Made by a program: the position numbers and the translations under genes. From contig CBDCBH010000003.1 of the NCBI GenBank assembly GCA_965214235.1, positions 930,001 to 994,000 on the forward strand: a stretch of 64,000 nucleotides of DNA, in the 5' to 3' direction. This DNA comes from Ilyomonas sp965214235 (GTDB lineage: Bacteria > Bacteroidota > Bacteroidia > Chitinophagales > Chitinophagaceae). Under the pieces are notes generated by a model. The model ran no database searches, was not told the DNA's origin, and worked only from the letters and a program-made list of their open reading frames with translations. Below are positions 17,513 through 26,638 of the stretch, piece after piece; within the stretch, counting starts at the first letter, position 1; the number at the start of each line of letters is the position of its first letter.

Positions 17513-20290
17513 TTAAAACCGGATATTATAAGTGATAAAAGGAATGGCGGTTCCAAAGATGGATAGCTTGTATCCTTTTATCGCGCCGTTCACCTCTGTA
17601 AAGTAAACCGAATATGCGTTTTTTCGTGCCGTAAAATTGTACACGCCGAACGACCATGAGTTGTGTGTAAGCTGCTTTACTTTATGATTACCTTCAATAG
17701 TAAACGAAACATCGGTTCGGAAATAATCGGGTATCCGGTACCCGTTTCTATCGGAATAATACACCCTTTCGCCTCCGCCTAAATCATAAATAGCAATGGG
17801 CAAAGTGATAGGACGGCCGGTGTTGTAAACAACATTTGCCGATAAAGAATACCGGTGCGAGAACTGGTAATTGGCAATCATGTTTGCATTGTGCGGCTTA
17901 TCAAAAGAAGCCGGGTAATAAGCGCCGCCATTAATTTTTTCACCCGCTAAATTATCATCTGTTTGCAGAAACGTTCTTGAATACGTATAGCTAATCCAAC
18001 CATTCAGTTTGCCTGTTGTTTTCTTGATTTGAATTTCTGCGCCATAAGCTTTTCCTCTGCTGTTAATAACATCAGTTTCAATATGATGATTCATGATTAA
18101 CACAGCACCGCTTTTATAATCGAGATAATCTTTTATCCGTTTATAATACACTTCAATTGATGTTTCAATCGTGCCCTTTTTAAAATTGTTATACAAGCCA
18201 AGCGATACCTGATTTCCCAATTGCGGTTTGATGTTCGGGTCGCTTAATTTCCAAACATCGGTTGGCGAAATAATGGTTGTGTTGGATATAAGATGAATGT
18301 ATTGCCTCAGCGTGTTGTAGCTCAATTTTATGGATGTATTATTGGTAAACGCATAACGCGCTGCCAGCCTGTATTCTGGCCCCTGGTAGGTTTTAATAAC
18401 TTTGTTTTTGCTATACTTTATTGTATCCAATATTGTACTGCTGCTTCTTGGCAAACCGGGCACATAAGTAAAAACATCATGCGCACCCAAATAGTTATAA
18501 AAAGAATAACGCAAGCCCGCATTGAGTGATAATTTTGACGTCATGGAATACTGGTCGCCAACATACAAGGCGCTTTCCAAGGCTTGTTCTTGCTGCAACA
18601 CGTCAGGCGCAACCAACGACTTTGCATCGTTGGGTTTGAATGAACCCGGATGCAAAACATAATATACTGAGTTTAATCCGAAGTCTATTTTATTTTTATT
18701 ATTGGGTGAGTAATTAAAATCGGCTCTGAAAGTAGCCTGGTTAATATCGAAACGTAGCACATAAGCATTCACCGGATTGTAACTTGTAGAAACCCCATAT
18801 TGATAATGATCGAAGCCTGCCGTAATCACATCATACAACTTGTTGTTGAAGATGTGCTTCCATTTAATATTTGCATTTTTATTGCCGTATTGATAAAGCG
18901 TATCACTGTTCAGCTTGAATTTATCAAAGCTCATGTAGCCGGTAATATACACTGTGTTTTTTGTGTTGATGTTATGTGTAATCAACGCATTGAAATCGCT
19001 GAACGCAGCCCGGCTGTTTTTATATTCACCATTCTGAAGTGCGTGAAGCAACCAGTTGGAATATGTAGTTCGTCCGCTTATAATAAAAGTGGTTTTGTCT
19101 TTTACAATGGGTCCTTCCAGGGTAAGCTTGCTGGTAAGCGGACCAATGCCTGCGTTTCCCGAAAATTTTTTACTGTTGCCATCGCGCGTGGTAACATCTA
19201 ACACAGATGAAAGCCGCCCGCCATATTTTTCAGGGATAGTGCTTTTGTACAACTCCACGCCTTTCACAACATCAGGATTAAACGATGAAAAGAAGCCAAA
19301 CAAATGTGTGGGATTGTAAATGGTTGCATCGCCAAAAAGGATTAAGTTTTGGTCGGTAGCGCCGCCACGTACATTGAAACCCTCACTTGCTTCGCCAGCC
19401 GAAGTAACGCCTGGTAATGTGAGCACTACCTTCAACACATCTGCTTCGCCAAAGGCAACAGGCACGTGCTTTATGGTGTTAATGCTTAATCGTTCCAAAC
19501 CCATCTGCAAGCCTTTTATATTCGATCTCCGCTCTGAAAGAACCACCACATCTTTCAAAGTGGCAACATAGTTTTGCAGTTCGATATTCAGCTTGCCATC
19601 CGAGTGTAAAACCACCTGCCGTTTTGTTTCTTTCATTCCTAAACTATTGATGTGAAGCACATGATCGCCTTTGGGTAAAACAATGGAATAATAACCAAAT
19701 CCGTCGGTGCTGATTTCAGCAGGCAAGCTATCAGCCGACACCACTGCGCCTACAATCGCTTCGCCGGTTTTGGCATCGCGTACATAGCCTGCGATGGTAG
19801 CTTTTCCGGCTGCACTAATGTTTGTTTTTGTTCCGATTTGATAGACCCTAGTTTCATTGGTGGCAACCGTATCACTCCTTTTATTTGGCTCGTTTAAAAA
19901 CGATAGACTGATGTGAGATGTGTCATTACCGGTTTTGTTTTTATTAAAAAAATCAAAAGGCAAATTGGTAAGTATCTGTATCCTTTTGGTGATAAAAACC
20001 CGGCTGATCGAATCAACAGAAAAATGAAAAGAAGTGTTTTGAAAAACAGTAGTTAAAAGTTGCAAAAGTGTACTATTATTAGCCTGTGCGTTCACATTAA
20101 AACTGTCTAACTCTGTAGAATTGTAATAAAAAAAATAAGGAGTAGAAGCTTCTACTTTTTGTACAAATTGAGGAAAGCGAAGGTTTGAAAAATCACCGTT
20201 AATAAGCGGCGACTGTTGCCCGAAAGCAGCCATCACAAACAATAAATGAATGCAACCAATCAGCAGCAAACGATGGCAACTTTTCAGCAT
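17513..20290 (-). CDS. TonB-dependent receptor with N-terminal STN domain
   Basis: This outer-membrane transporter has 925 residues. A signal peptide (to about residue 24) leads into a secretin/TonB N-terminal short domain (STN, about 40-110). A carboxypeptidase-regulatory-like domain follows at about 165-245 (ATIAGYVRDAKTGEAIVGAV), then the plug (about 265-375: EGFNVRGGATDQNLILFGDAT) and the barrel, which ends in Phe. In FecA-like systems the STN domain signals to an inner-membrane anti-sigma factor. Here no sigma or anti-sigma gene is adjacent, so the signalling partner must be elsewhere or the domain is only structural. The gene sits between an unknown secreted protein (7-base gap) and the DUF4249 lipoprotein (2-base gap), forming an operon with them. 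The ligand is unknown. Confidence 0.92.
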   Translation of the reverse strand: MLKSCHRLLLIGCIHLLFVMAAFGQQSPLINGDFSNLRFPQFVQKVEASTPYFFYYNSTELDSFNVNAQANNSTLLQLLTTVFQNTSFHFSVDSISRVFITKRIQILTNLPFDFFNKNKTGNDTSHISLSFLNEPNKRSDTVATNETRVYQIGTKTNISAAGKATIAGYVRDAKTGEAIVGAVVSADSLPAEISTDGFGYYSIVLPKGDHVLHINSLGMKETKRQVVLHSDGKLNIELQNYVATLKDVVVLSERRSNIKGLQMGLERLSINTIKHVPVAFGEADVLKVVLTLPGVTSAGEASEGFNVRGGATDQNLILFGDATIYNPTHLFGFFSSFNPDVVKGVELYKSTIPEKYGGRLSSVLDVTTRDGNSKKFSGNAGIGPLTSKLTLEGPIVKDKTTFIISGRTTYSNWLLHALQNGEYKNSRAAFSDFNALITHNINTKNTVYITGYMSFDKFKLNSDTLYQYGNKNANIKWKHIFNNKLYDVITAGFDHYQYGVSTSYNPVNAYVLRFDINQATFRADFNYSPNNKNKIDFGLNSVYYVLHPGSFKPNDAKSLVAPDVLQQEQALESALYVGDQYSMTSKLSLNAGLRYSFYNYLGAHDVFTYVPGLPRSSSTILDTIKYSKNKVIKTYQGPEYRLAARYAFTNNTSIKLSYNTLRQYIHLISNTTIISPTDVWKLSDPNIKPQLGNQVSLGLYNNFKKGTIETSIEVYYKRIKDYLDYKSGAVLIMNHHIETDVINSRGKAYGAEIQIKKTTGKLNGWISYTYSRTFLQTDDNLAGEKINGGAYYPASFDKPHNANMIANYQFSHRYSLSANVVYNTGRPITLPIAIYDLGGGERVYYSDRNGYRIPDYFRTDVSFTIEGNHKVKQLTHNSWSFGVYNFTARKNAYSVYFTEVNGAIKGYKLSIFGTAIPFITYNIRF

Positions 20291-20297
20291 GAGTTGT

Positions 20298-21017
20298 TTA
20301 CTTTTTTATCTGTGCATAATAAGCCGCCGCTTTCAGCAAAGCAGCTTCTGCATTTCTCTTAAAATTTAAATGATTCTGATGCAAGTAAGTTTTCATTTCG
20401 TCCTTTTTATCATCAAAAACAATTAGCAATGCATTGCTGTTTTTCACAGCAAAAAAATCATTGTTCTTTTTAATAAAATAATAATCATATCCGGTAAAAT
20501 AGTCAGGGTCGGCAGCGTTTGCCGCTTGTTTCACTATCTTTTCATGCTTGATAAAAACGGAAATTGTTCCATAATCATACACTTCATAAATGCCTGGCTC
20601 TATCGCCTTGTTTTTTACTTCGCCTGAAGATAAAGAAACGAAAAAATGATGTGGCAAGAGAAACCAGCTTAGTTTTTCCCGCTTCAATTCTATTAAAAAA
20701 TTGCTTTTGTTTTTTATCACTACAGCATCGCTTATAAGGTCGTAAGCAAGTGGTATGTTTTGATACAATACACCATCATAAACAACAGAACTTTGCTGAA
20801 AGGTGTCGGTTAAAAAGAAAGGATGACCTGTAGTATGCGGGTAAGAATGAGCATATTCAACACCATTATAAAGCAATAAATTTTCGCCTCTGTTATGTGT
20901 GTATTGTTGTGTAAGATAAGTGAGCGAAGAGTCGCTCCTACTCATTTGTGCATCTGCGTTAAAAAAGCAAATAAAAACAAACAGTATTGAAAAAAGCAAG
21001 AACAATTTAGCAAGCAT
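20298..21017 (-). CDS. Secreted protein of unknown function heading a TonB-receptor operon
   Basis: The frame extends to 21086, but the ATG at 21017 gives a clean signal peptide (MLAKLFLLFSILFVFICFF, cleaved near NADAQ), so the protein has about 239 residues. I do not recognise the family. The body is mixed alpha/beta, with several Lys-rich and Tyr-rich stretches and repeated Asn and Lys near the C-terminus (KKNNDFFAVKN). It is first in the probable operon with the STN-type receptor, the DUF4249 lipoprotein and the MG2-like protein, with only seven bases before the receptor. A periplasmic or surface role in uptake of the same ligand is a reasonable guess, and nothing more can be said. Confidence 0.7.
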   Translation of the reverse strand: MLAKLFLLFSILFVFICFFNADAQMSRSDSSLTYLTQQYTHNRGENLLLYNGVEYAHSYPHTTGHPFFLTDTFQQSSVVYDGVLYQNIPLAYDLISDAVVIKNKSNFLIELKREKLSWFLLPHHFFVSLSSGEVKNKAIEPGIYEVYDYGTISVFIKHEKIVKQAANAADPDYFTGYDYYFIKKNNDFFAVKNSNALLIVFDDKKDEMKTYLHQNHLNFKRNAEAALLKAAAYYAQIKK

Positions 21018-21101
21018 CCTTTTTCTTTTACAGCAAACTTCTGCTTTTATAAAAGGCAGATAGTTATAAAAGACGCATTCTTTCAATATAACGCTGCTTT
21101 G

Positions 21102-21911
21102 TTATCCATTATCTTCAAAACCCGGATATAACGTCATGCCGCCATCAATAAAAATAGAAGCGCCGGTAATGTAATCGCTGTCATCGCTGGAGAGCCACAC
21201 GGCAAGCTTGCCTACATCTTCTGGCGTACCAATGCGTTTGTACGGAATCAATTTCATCAGGCTATCCAGGGCTTGCTGCGTATCCCACGCATTCTCATTG
21301 ATATGTGTTTTGATTGCACCCGGGCAGATGCTGTTGATGCGAATTTTTTGCGGCGCATACTCCTGTGCAATGGTTTTCATCAGCATCATAATGCCGCCTT
21401 TTGAAGCCGCATAGTTTGCATGACCCGCCCAGGGAATGACTTCGTGTACGCTGCTCATGTGAATGATTTTGCCTGCCGCAACAGAACGCTTTTCATCAAC
21501 GCCTCTGCGTAAAAATTCTTTAACAGCTTCGCGTGCGCAAAGAAACTGTCCGGTAAGATTAATGCCGATAACGGTGTTCCATTCATCGAGTGTCATCTCA
21601 TGAAACTTAGCATCTTTTTGTACACCCGAATTATTTACCAAAATATCAACTGTTCCAAACTGTTTGATGGTTTCGGCAAACATCGTTTGCACTTCATCTT
21701 CTTTGCTTACGTCGGCTTGAATTACAATGGCTTGGCCGCCTGCATTGATAATATCAGTTTTTACGGCTTCGGCTTCGTCTTTCGATGCATCTCGTGAATG
21801 ATTCACTACTACAATCGCACCTTCCTCTGCTAAACATTTGGCAATGCCTTCACCAATGCCGCTGCTGCTTCCTGTAACAATGGCAACCTGGTTTTGTAAT
21901 TTTTTTTCCAT
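21102..21911 (-). CDS. Glucose 1-dehydrogenase-like short-chain dehydrogenase
   Basis: An SDR oxidoreductase of about 269 residues from the ATG at 21911; the longer frame to 22022 adds an unlikely leader. The cofactor motif TGSSSGIG is at residues 13-20, NNSG is in place at 93-96, and the catalytic Ser154, Tyr167 and Lys171 are present (SSVHEVIPW, YAASK). The phrase SSVHEVIPW and the ending DGGMTLYPGFEDNG closely match NAD(P)-dependent glucose 1-dehydrogenases of Bacillus, which oxidise D-glucose to gluconolactone. The sugar specificity is inferred from these phrases. A secreted GH43-like protein gene lies 107 bases upstream on the same strand, so a common role in sugar metabolism is possible. 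Confidence 0.85.
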   Translation of the reverse strand: MEKKLQNQVAIVTGSSSGIGEGIAKCLAEEGAIVVVNHSRDASKDEAEAVKTDIINAGGQAIVIQADVSKEDEVQTMFAETIKQFGTVDILVNNSGVQKDAKFHEMTLDEWNTVIGINLTGQFLCAREAVKEFLRRGVDEKRSVAAGKIIHMSSVHEVIPWAGHANYAASKGGIMMLMKTIAQEYAPQKIRINSICPGAIKTHINENAWDTQQALDSLMKLIPYKRIGTPEDVGKLAVWLSSDDSDYITGASIFIDGGMTLYPGFEDNG

Positions 21912-22018
21912 AATAAATTTGTATGATGAAGCTTCCCAAATATTATTCCAAGAGAGCTGCAGTTTGTCTCGCAGCAAAGCAATGCAGCTATATATAGCTA
22001 AAAAAAAATCAATGGCTT

Positions 22019-23011
22019 TCATTTGTTTTTAGGCCAATTCCAGTGAAGCAAATCGTTGCTCCACGCAATACCTATGGAGGCATTTTTATCAAAGTCGCCT
22101 TCTTCTTCTGTTAATGTACCCGAACCATGAAAAAACATGAGGTATTTTTTATCGGTTAATCTTTTATCGGGATGTATCACAACGCCAGCCGTTATTCTGC
22201 CCCTCGCCCACTGCCATTCTTTTTGCCCCAGCGTAATCAGTTTGCCCCAGTCTTTCCAATGCAATAAATCGGAAAATCTTTTTATTGCAATTCCGTTTTT
22301 AGGCGAATGAAACAAAATATAACTGTTGTTTTCCATCAATACACAAACGTTTTCACCCGATTGGATATAACCGGCGAATCTCCAGTTTTTAAAATCATAG
22401 GTAAAAGACATGCTTACGCCGTTTTGTTTATAAAAACACCACCATTTGTTTTTGTTCATTTTATCTTGTAACAAATAAGGATCAATCATTCTACCCATCT
22501 TTTTAAATGAAGTATCGGCACCTTTTACTTTTAATAATTCGGGTAAGCTCCATGTTTTTAAATCTTTACTGCGCATTAGATACAGCCTTGCATTACCATT
22601 ACCAAAACGCGGCATTTGCGCTGCTGTATAATCGGGACGCGGATAAGTTTGCAAACACAAAATCCATTCGTTTTTATAGCGAATAATATTACCCGGACTG
22701 CTATAATCTAATGATTGATTTTTAGCTGTTAGTATTTTAACGGGCGACCAGTTTTGTAAATCTTTAGACATACTCAGGGCAACGTAAGAATACACTTTAC
22801 TATCTTCTTGTGTACGGATATAAGTAAAGAAAAGAAAGAACATTTTGTTATGATACAAAATAGCCGGATCGCGATACGCTGTTGTATCATTACCGGCAAA
22901 CAGAACCGGCGAGTGAAGGCGTGAAAGAATATCGGGTTGCGCTGATGCCATCTTCATCAAAGAAATAAACACCAGCACAACGAGCGCCTTTTTATATAAG
23001 ATTCTGAACAT
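22019..23011 (-). CDS. Secreted GH43-like five-bladed propeller protein
   Basis: This secreted protein has about 330 residues from the ATG at 23011 (the frame extends to 23089). After a signal peptide ending in MASAQ, the sequence shows the repeats of a five-bladed beta-propeller of the GH43/GH32/GH68 superfamily: TAYRDPAILYHNKMFFLFFTY carries the early Asp of the active site, RMIDPYLLQDK resembles a second acid site, and phrases such as SKDLKTW and FSDLLHW recur. It may act on arabinan, xylan or related glycans, but the exact family and substrate cannot be told. A glucose dehydrogenase-like SDR is encoded next, 107 bases on. Confidence 0.68.
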   Translation of the reverse strand: MFRILYKKALVVLVFISLMKMASAQPDILSRLHSPVLFAGNDTTAYRDPAILYHNKMFFLFFTYIRTQEDSKVYSYVALSMSKDLQNWSPVKILTAKNQSLDYSSPGNIIRYKNEWILCLQTYPRPDYTAAQMPRFGNGNARLYLMRSKDLKTWSLPELLKVKGADTSFKKMGRMIDPYLLQDKMNKNKWWCFYKQNGVSMSFTYDFKNWRFAGYIQSGENVCVLMENNSYILFHSPKNGIAIKRFSDLLHWKDWGKLITLGQKEWQWARGRITAGVVIHPDKRLTDKKYLMFFHGSGTLTEEEGDFDKNASIGIAWSNDLLHWNWPKNK

Positions 23012-23256
23012 AAATTTAATGATGATTGTGCGTGGCATTGGTAACTCTTTTTTATAAACCGCAGTTAACAACATTTTAATTTGCTGCAAATTGTTGTAAA
23101 CGTTTCTGCAAATATGAATTAATTCATACTTGCTGTTACAAAAATATTGTTACTCTTTGCTTCCTTTTATGTTTTAAAAATTTAGTTTTCGTTGTAAGAA
23201 ACCTGTTAGCTAATTACTGATTATCAACAGCGATAAAACCCCTATTTTGCAACCCT

Positions 23257-23904
23257 ATGCAAATGGAGTTACAACAGCTTGTTCCAGTGCCATTGAAGGA
23301 TAAATTTGTGCAACGAAAATCTGATGTATGGAATACAACAGCAATTTTCAATCAAAAAGAATGGATCAAAATAAAAGCCCCGAGCGGCACCGGCAAAACC
23401 ACGCTAATTCATTTGTTGTACAAGCTGCGCAGCGATTATGAAGGCGGCATTTTTTGGGATGATAAAAACCTGCAAAACATTAACGGCAATGAGTTGGCGC
23501 AATTCAGGCAAAGCCGCATCAGCATTATCTTTCAGGACCTTCGCCTGTTTCCCAATTTAATGGCAAAAGAAAACATAGAATTGAACCGTGTGCTGCAACA
23601 ACCGTTTTATCCATCCAATAAAATTGATGAGATGGCAGAACGCCTTGGCATCGCACATATTCTCCACCAAAAAGCCAGTATTTGCAGCTATGGCGAGCAG
23701 CAGCGCATCGCTATTATTCGCGCTTTGATGCAACCGTTCGAGTGGCTGTTGATGGATGAACCCTTTAGTCATCTTGATAAAGAAAATACCGCAAAAGCTG
23801 CAATACTAATTGCGGAAGAATGCAGTAAAAGAAAAGCAGGTTTTATTGTAACCGATTTGGACGAAGACAATCATTTTACTTATACAAAACAATTGCTGCT
23901 ATAA
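23257..23904 (+). CDS. ABC transporter ATPase, LolD/FtsE-like, paired with an FtsX-type permease
   Basis: This is a 215-residue ATPase. Walker A is APSGTGKTT (residues 41-49), the Q-loop is IIFQD, the signature is the degenerate SYGEQQR (144-150), and Walker B is WLLMDEP (163-169), followed by the D-loop SHLD. The overall form is that of the LolD/FtsE/MacB group, which works with FtsX-type permeases rather than with classical importers. The gene is followed six bases on by such a permease, so the two form one transporter or mechanotransmission unit. Either ATG at 23257 or 23263 could serve as start. The signature lacks the usual LSGGQ, which may mean low or unusual activity. Confidence 0.83.
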   Translation: MQMELQQLVPVPLKDKFVQRKSDVWNTTAIFNQKEWIKIKAPSGTGKTTLIHLLYKLRSDYEGGIFWDDKNLQNINGNELAQFRQSRISIIFQDLRLFPNLMAKENIELNRVLQQPFYPSNKIDEMAERLGIAHILHQKASICSYGEQQRIAIIRALMQPFEWLLMDEPFSHLDKENTAKAAILIAEECSKRKAGFIVTDLDEDNHFTYTKQLLL

Positions 23905-23910
23905 ACAATT

Positions 23911-25083
23911 ATGCTGAACAATCTTTTAAAAAAATTAATCAAAACCGGAAGCGGCAGAACACGGTTTGTCATGGCTATCATTGGGCTTTCCATTGCCATG
24001 ATTTTAATTTTATCTGCCGTGCAGTTGCAGGCTAATTATAACGATTTGCTGCACAGTAAAACCAACCAGGATAGCATTGCCAATTTTTTAGTAATTCACA
24101 AACCCGTTACCGAAAAAAGTATGGATGGCGCAACGTTAAGCGACCAGGACATTGACGAAATAAAAAAGCAGCCTTTTACGCAAGCCGCAGGCGTGCTTAC
24201 GCCAAGCCGTTTTAAAGTTTCGGCAAGTGGCGGCACTACCATTCCTTTTTATACAGAAATGTTTTTTGAAAGCGTGCCCAATGAATTTATTGATATAAAA
24301 AATAACGACTGGAACTGGGGCGAAAACTCGCAATTTATACCGATGGTTGTTCCCAATGCATTTTTGGATATGTACAATTTTGGCTTTGCCGCTTCGCAAA
24401 ACCTGCCGCAATTATCACAACAATTGGTGATGAGCCTGCCGATACAAATTAATATTACAGGAGCGCGAGGTATTGTTCATTATTATGCAAAAGTGGTTGG
24501 CTTCAGTGACCGCATTTCATCTGTACTGGTGCCGCAAAATTTTATGAATTGGGCAAATGCAAAGTTTGGAACTGATAAAGAAGCGAAACCATCTCGGGTT
24601 GTAATACGAACTGCCGATGCCGGAAGCCCTTTGTTGGTAAAATTTTTAGAGCAGCACGGCTTGCAAACCGATGCCGAAAAAACACGCTTTAGCAAGTACC
24701 GGCAAATTGTAGATACGGTGGTGAATATTTCGTGGATAACAGGCGCGTTGATGCTTTTGTTTGCACTTCTTATTTTTACTTTGTTTATCCAGCTTACCAT
24801 TGCATCAAGTAAGGAAGACATCAGTTTATTAATAACGCTTGGCGCGGCACCACAGCAGCTTTCTCAATTTTTAATGAAACAATTTTTCCCTATCAATGTT
24901 GTTATTATTTTTGCAGTGCTCGTTGCTGTTGCCAGTTTACAATTGCTTTTGCGAAATGCGCTGGCTGCACAAAGCATGTTTATTTCACTTTATCTTTCCT
25001 GGTTTACCATTGCCGCGGCCATTTTAATTTTGCTTGTTTTGTGGCTCGTGAATCGCGTAACCATAAAAAAATATATTGCATAA
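23911..25083 (+). CDS. FtsX-like ABC permease
   Basis: This 390-residue membrane protein has the MacB/FtsX layout: one N-terminal helix (about 20-42), a periplasmic domain of about 220 residues, and three helices at the C-terminus (about 272-292, 325-350 and 360-383). A Thr/Ser-rich cytoplasmic loop (SSKEDISLLITLGAAPQQL) lies between helices 2 and 3; it matches the coupling region that reads SLREQLGVLRALG-like text in the family. It is paired with the ATPase six bases upstream. Such pairs transport lipoproteins (Lol), export peptides or toxins (MacB), or control cell-wall hydrolases (FtsEX). The length and the single permease leave these roles open. Confidence 0.82.
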   Translation: MLNNLLKKLIKTGSGRTRFVMAIIGLSIAMILILSAVQLQANYNDLLHSKTNQDSIANFLVIHKPVTEKSMDGATLSDQDIDEIKKQPFTQAAGVLTPSRFKVSASGGTTIPFYTEMFFESVPNEFIDIKNNDWNWGENSQFIPMVVPNAFLDMYNFGFAASQNLPQLSQQLVMSLPIQINITGARGIVHYYAKVVGFSDRISSVLVPQNFMNWANAKFGTDKEAKPSRVVIRTADAGSPLLVKFLEQHGLQTDAEKTRFSKYRQIVDTVVNISWITGALMLLFALLIFTLFIQLTIASSKEDISLLITLGAAPQQLSQFLMKQFFPINVVIIFAVLVAVASLQLLLRNALAAQSMFISLYLSWFTIAAAILILLVLWLVNRVTIKKYIA

Positions 25084-25162
25084 CTAAGTTGCCTTTATAA
25101 AAAATCATATCATTTATCAATAAATAAAAAAGGTTATCCAAACCAATAAACCATATCATAAT

Positions 25163-25978
25163 ATGCCATCACCTTCATCACAAAAAATAACGGCTATTGG
25201 TAACGCAGTTGCTTTTATTTTTATGATAACAGCCAATTGCCTTTCCATTTTTTTACCCCTGAATGGAAAAACACAAATGCAGTTGAGCGAGCAATATCCC
25301 AATTTGTTTACACCGGCAGGCTTTACCTTTTCGGTGTGGAGCATTATTTATACGCTTCTTTTTGGCTTTATTATTTATCAGTTTTATGTTTTATTGGTAG
25401 CGCATCATCGCGATAAAACCCGCGTTCGGCTTATCTCACCGCTGTTTGTTGGCGTTTGCCTGTGCAATGCGGGCTGGCTGTTTGCCTGGCATTACCAGTT
25501 CACAACAGTAAGTGTAATTATCATGCTGGCGCATTTATATTTCCTCATCCGCATACACGAGCGTTTGAAGCTGGCTATCGCCTGGAGCCCGCTGGCACCT
25601 AAGCTTTGGTTAGAAATTCCATTCAGCATTTATTTGGGTTGGATATGCGTGGCAACCATTGCTAACATTACAGCCTGGTGCGTAAGCAAAGGCTTTACAT
25701 TTTCTTTTATTCCACCGCGGCTATGGACAATTATTATGCTGCTGGCGGCTTTGCTCATCGGTATGTTTTATGTGTTCACGCGCAACAATAAATTTCTTGC
25801 TTTAACCATTGTTTGGGCGTTTTATGGCATCATTGCCAGGCAGAAAGAAGTAAGCAGTGATGATTCACATATTATTGTACTGGCAGCAAGTATTGCACTA
25901 AGTATTTTATTGCTTATCATTGTTCTCAACTCGTTGCGCAGGCGTGTGCCGGAATACACGCCCAATTTACCGGCATAA
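25163..25978 (+). CDS. TspO/MBR-family (tryptophan-rich sensory) membrane protein
   Basis: This membrane protein has 271 residues and about seven helices. The phrase NLFTPAGFTFSVWSIIYTLL (about residues 49-68) corresponds to the conserved TspO motif with a proline, a glycine and a Trp before a helix, and several other helices carry Trp. Bacterial TspO proteins bind porphyrins and other tetrapyrroles and have been linked to stress responses. The Bacteroidota versions are longer and are mostly annotated only by family, so the role is open. It is not obviously coupled to the permease gene 79 bases upstream. Confidence 0.72.
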   Translation: MPSPSSQKITAIGNAVAFIFMITANCLSIFLPLNGKTQMQLSEQYPNLFTPAGFTFSVWSIIYTLLFGFIIYQFYVLLVAHHRDKTRVRLISPLFVGVCLCNAGWLFAWHYQFTTVSVIIMLAHLYFLIRIHERLKLAIAWSPLAPKLWLEIPFSIYLGWICVATIANITAWCVSKGFTFSFIPPRLWTIIMLLAALLIGMFYVFTRNNKFLALTIVWAFYGIIARQKEVSSDDSHIIVLAASIALSILLLIIVLNSLRRRVPEYTPNLPA

Positions 25979-26007
25979 TTTTTTTCATTACCACATAATC
26001 ATTTATT

Positions 26008-26571
26008 ATGGAAAACAAGCAAAAACAAAACACAACCGTTTCTGATAGTAATTTTAAAGACGATTTACAAGATTCGCCCCGCGATAAAGAACATTTGCAA
26101 CCAGAAAACACAACGATTGACATGCCGGATGTAAGCGACATTCCAGGGCAGGAAAATATTGTATTGCCGGGTTTGGGAGAAATGAGCGACACTACCATTG
26201 CCAGCGGTGATGAAGAAGGTGATGAAATTTGGGATGTGGATATTGACACAGATGAAGATGCGCTGATGCCTGCTGATGAAGAGTCAACCGTTTCAAGAGA
26301 AGAAAAAGATACGTTGATGCGTACCGAAATGGATGTACCATCAGAAGATAACAACAGTTTACGCACCGCTGCATTGGATGCGTATGATGACGAAGAAGAT
26401 CCGTTGAACGAAGCGGCTGGCGCAACCGATGTATCGGGAAAAGATTTAGACACAACCATTGTGATGAACGACGATGCGATGGAAGATATTGGTGAAGAAG
26501 ATGAAGAAAACAACACATACAGTTTAGGTGGCAATGACAAGGATAATATTGAAGACTCAACAAACGGATAA
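26008..26571 (+). CDS. Highly acidic protein of unknown function
   Basis: A 187-residue protein without a signal peptide or membrane helix. By my count 58 of 187 residues are Asp or Glu (31%), against few Lys and Arg, so it is probably intrinsically disordered. There is a short hydrophobic phrase near residue 50 (ENIVLPGLGE), while the rest is runs such as DEEGDEIWDVDIDTDED. The Asp-rich segment WDVDIDTDEDALMPADEE might bind Ca2+, but no clear EF-hand loop is visible. No family recognised. A short gap and a terminator follow, so it may be a single-gene transcript. Confidence 0.6.
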   Translation: MENKQKQNTTVSDSNFKDDLQDSPRDKEHLQPENTTIDMPDVSDIPGQENIVLPGLGEMSDTTIASGDEEGDEIWDVDIDTDEDALMPADEESTVSREEKDTLMRTEMDVPSEDNNSLRTAALDAYDDEEDPLNEAAGATDVSGKDLDTTIVMNDDAMEDIGEEDEENNTYSLGGNDKDNIEDSTNG

Positions 26572-26589
26572 AGTTTTGTTTAACAACAT

Positions 26590-26626
26590 AAGCGCATAAA
26601 GATTTTCTTTTTATGCGCTTTTTTTA
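26590..26626 (+). terminator. Intrinsic terminator after the acidic protein gene
   Basis: A perfect 11 bp stem, AAGCGCATAAA with TTTATGCGCTT (26590-26600 and 26610-26620), with a 9-base loop and a run of T after it. It ends the acidic-protein transcript 13 bases before the next start. Confidence 0.85.
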
Positions 26627-26638
26627 TGCAGGCAAGAA

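Noticed and set aside
26192..26563. Long minus-strand frames across the acidic protein gene
   Set aside because: They mirror the biased codons of the acidic protein and contain no recognisable domain.
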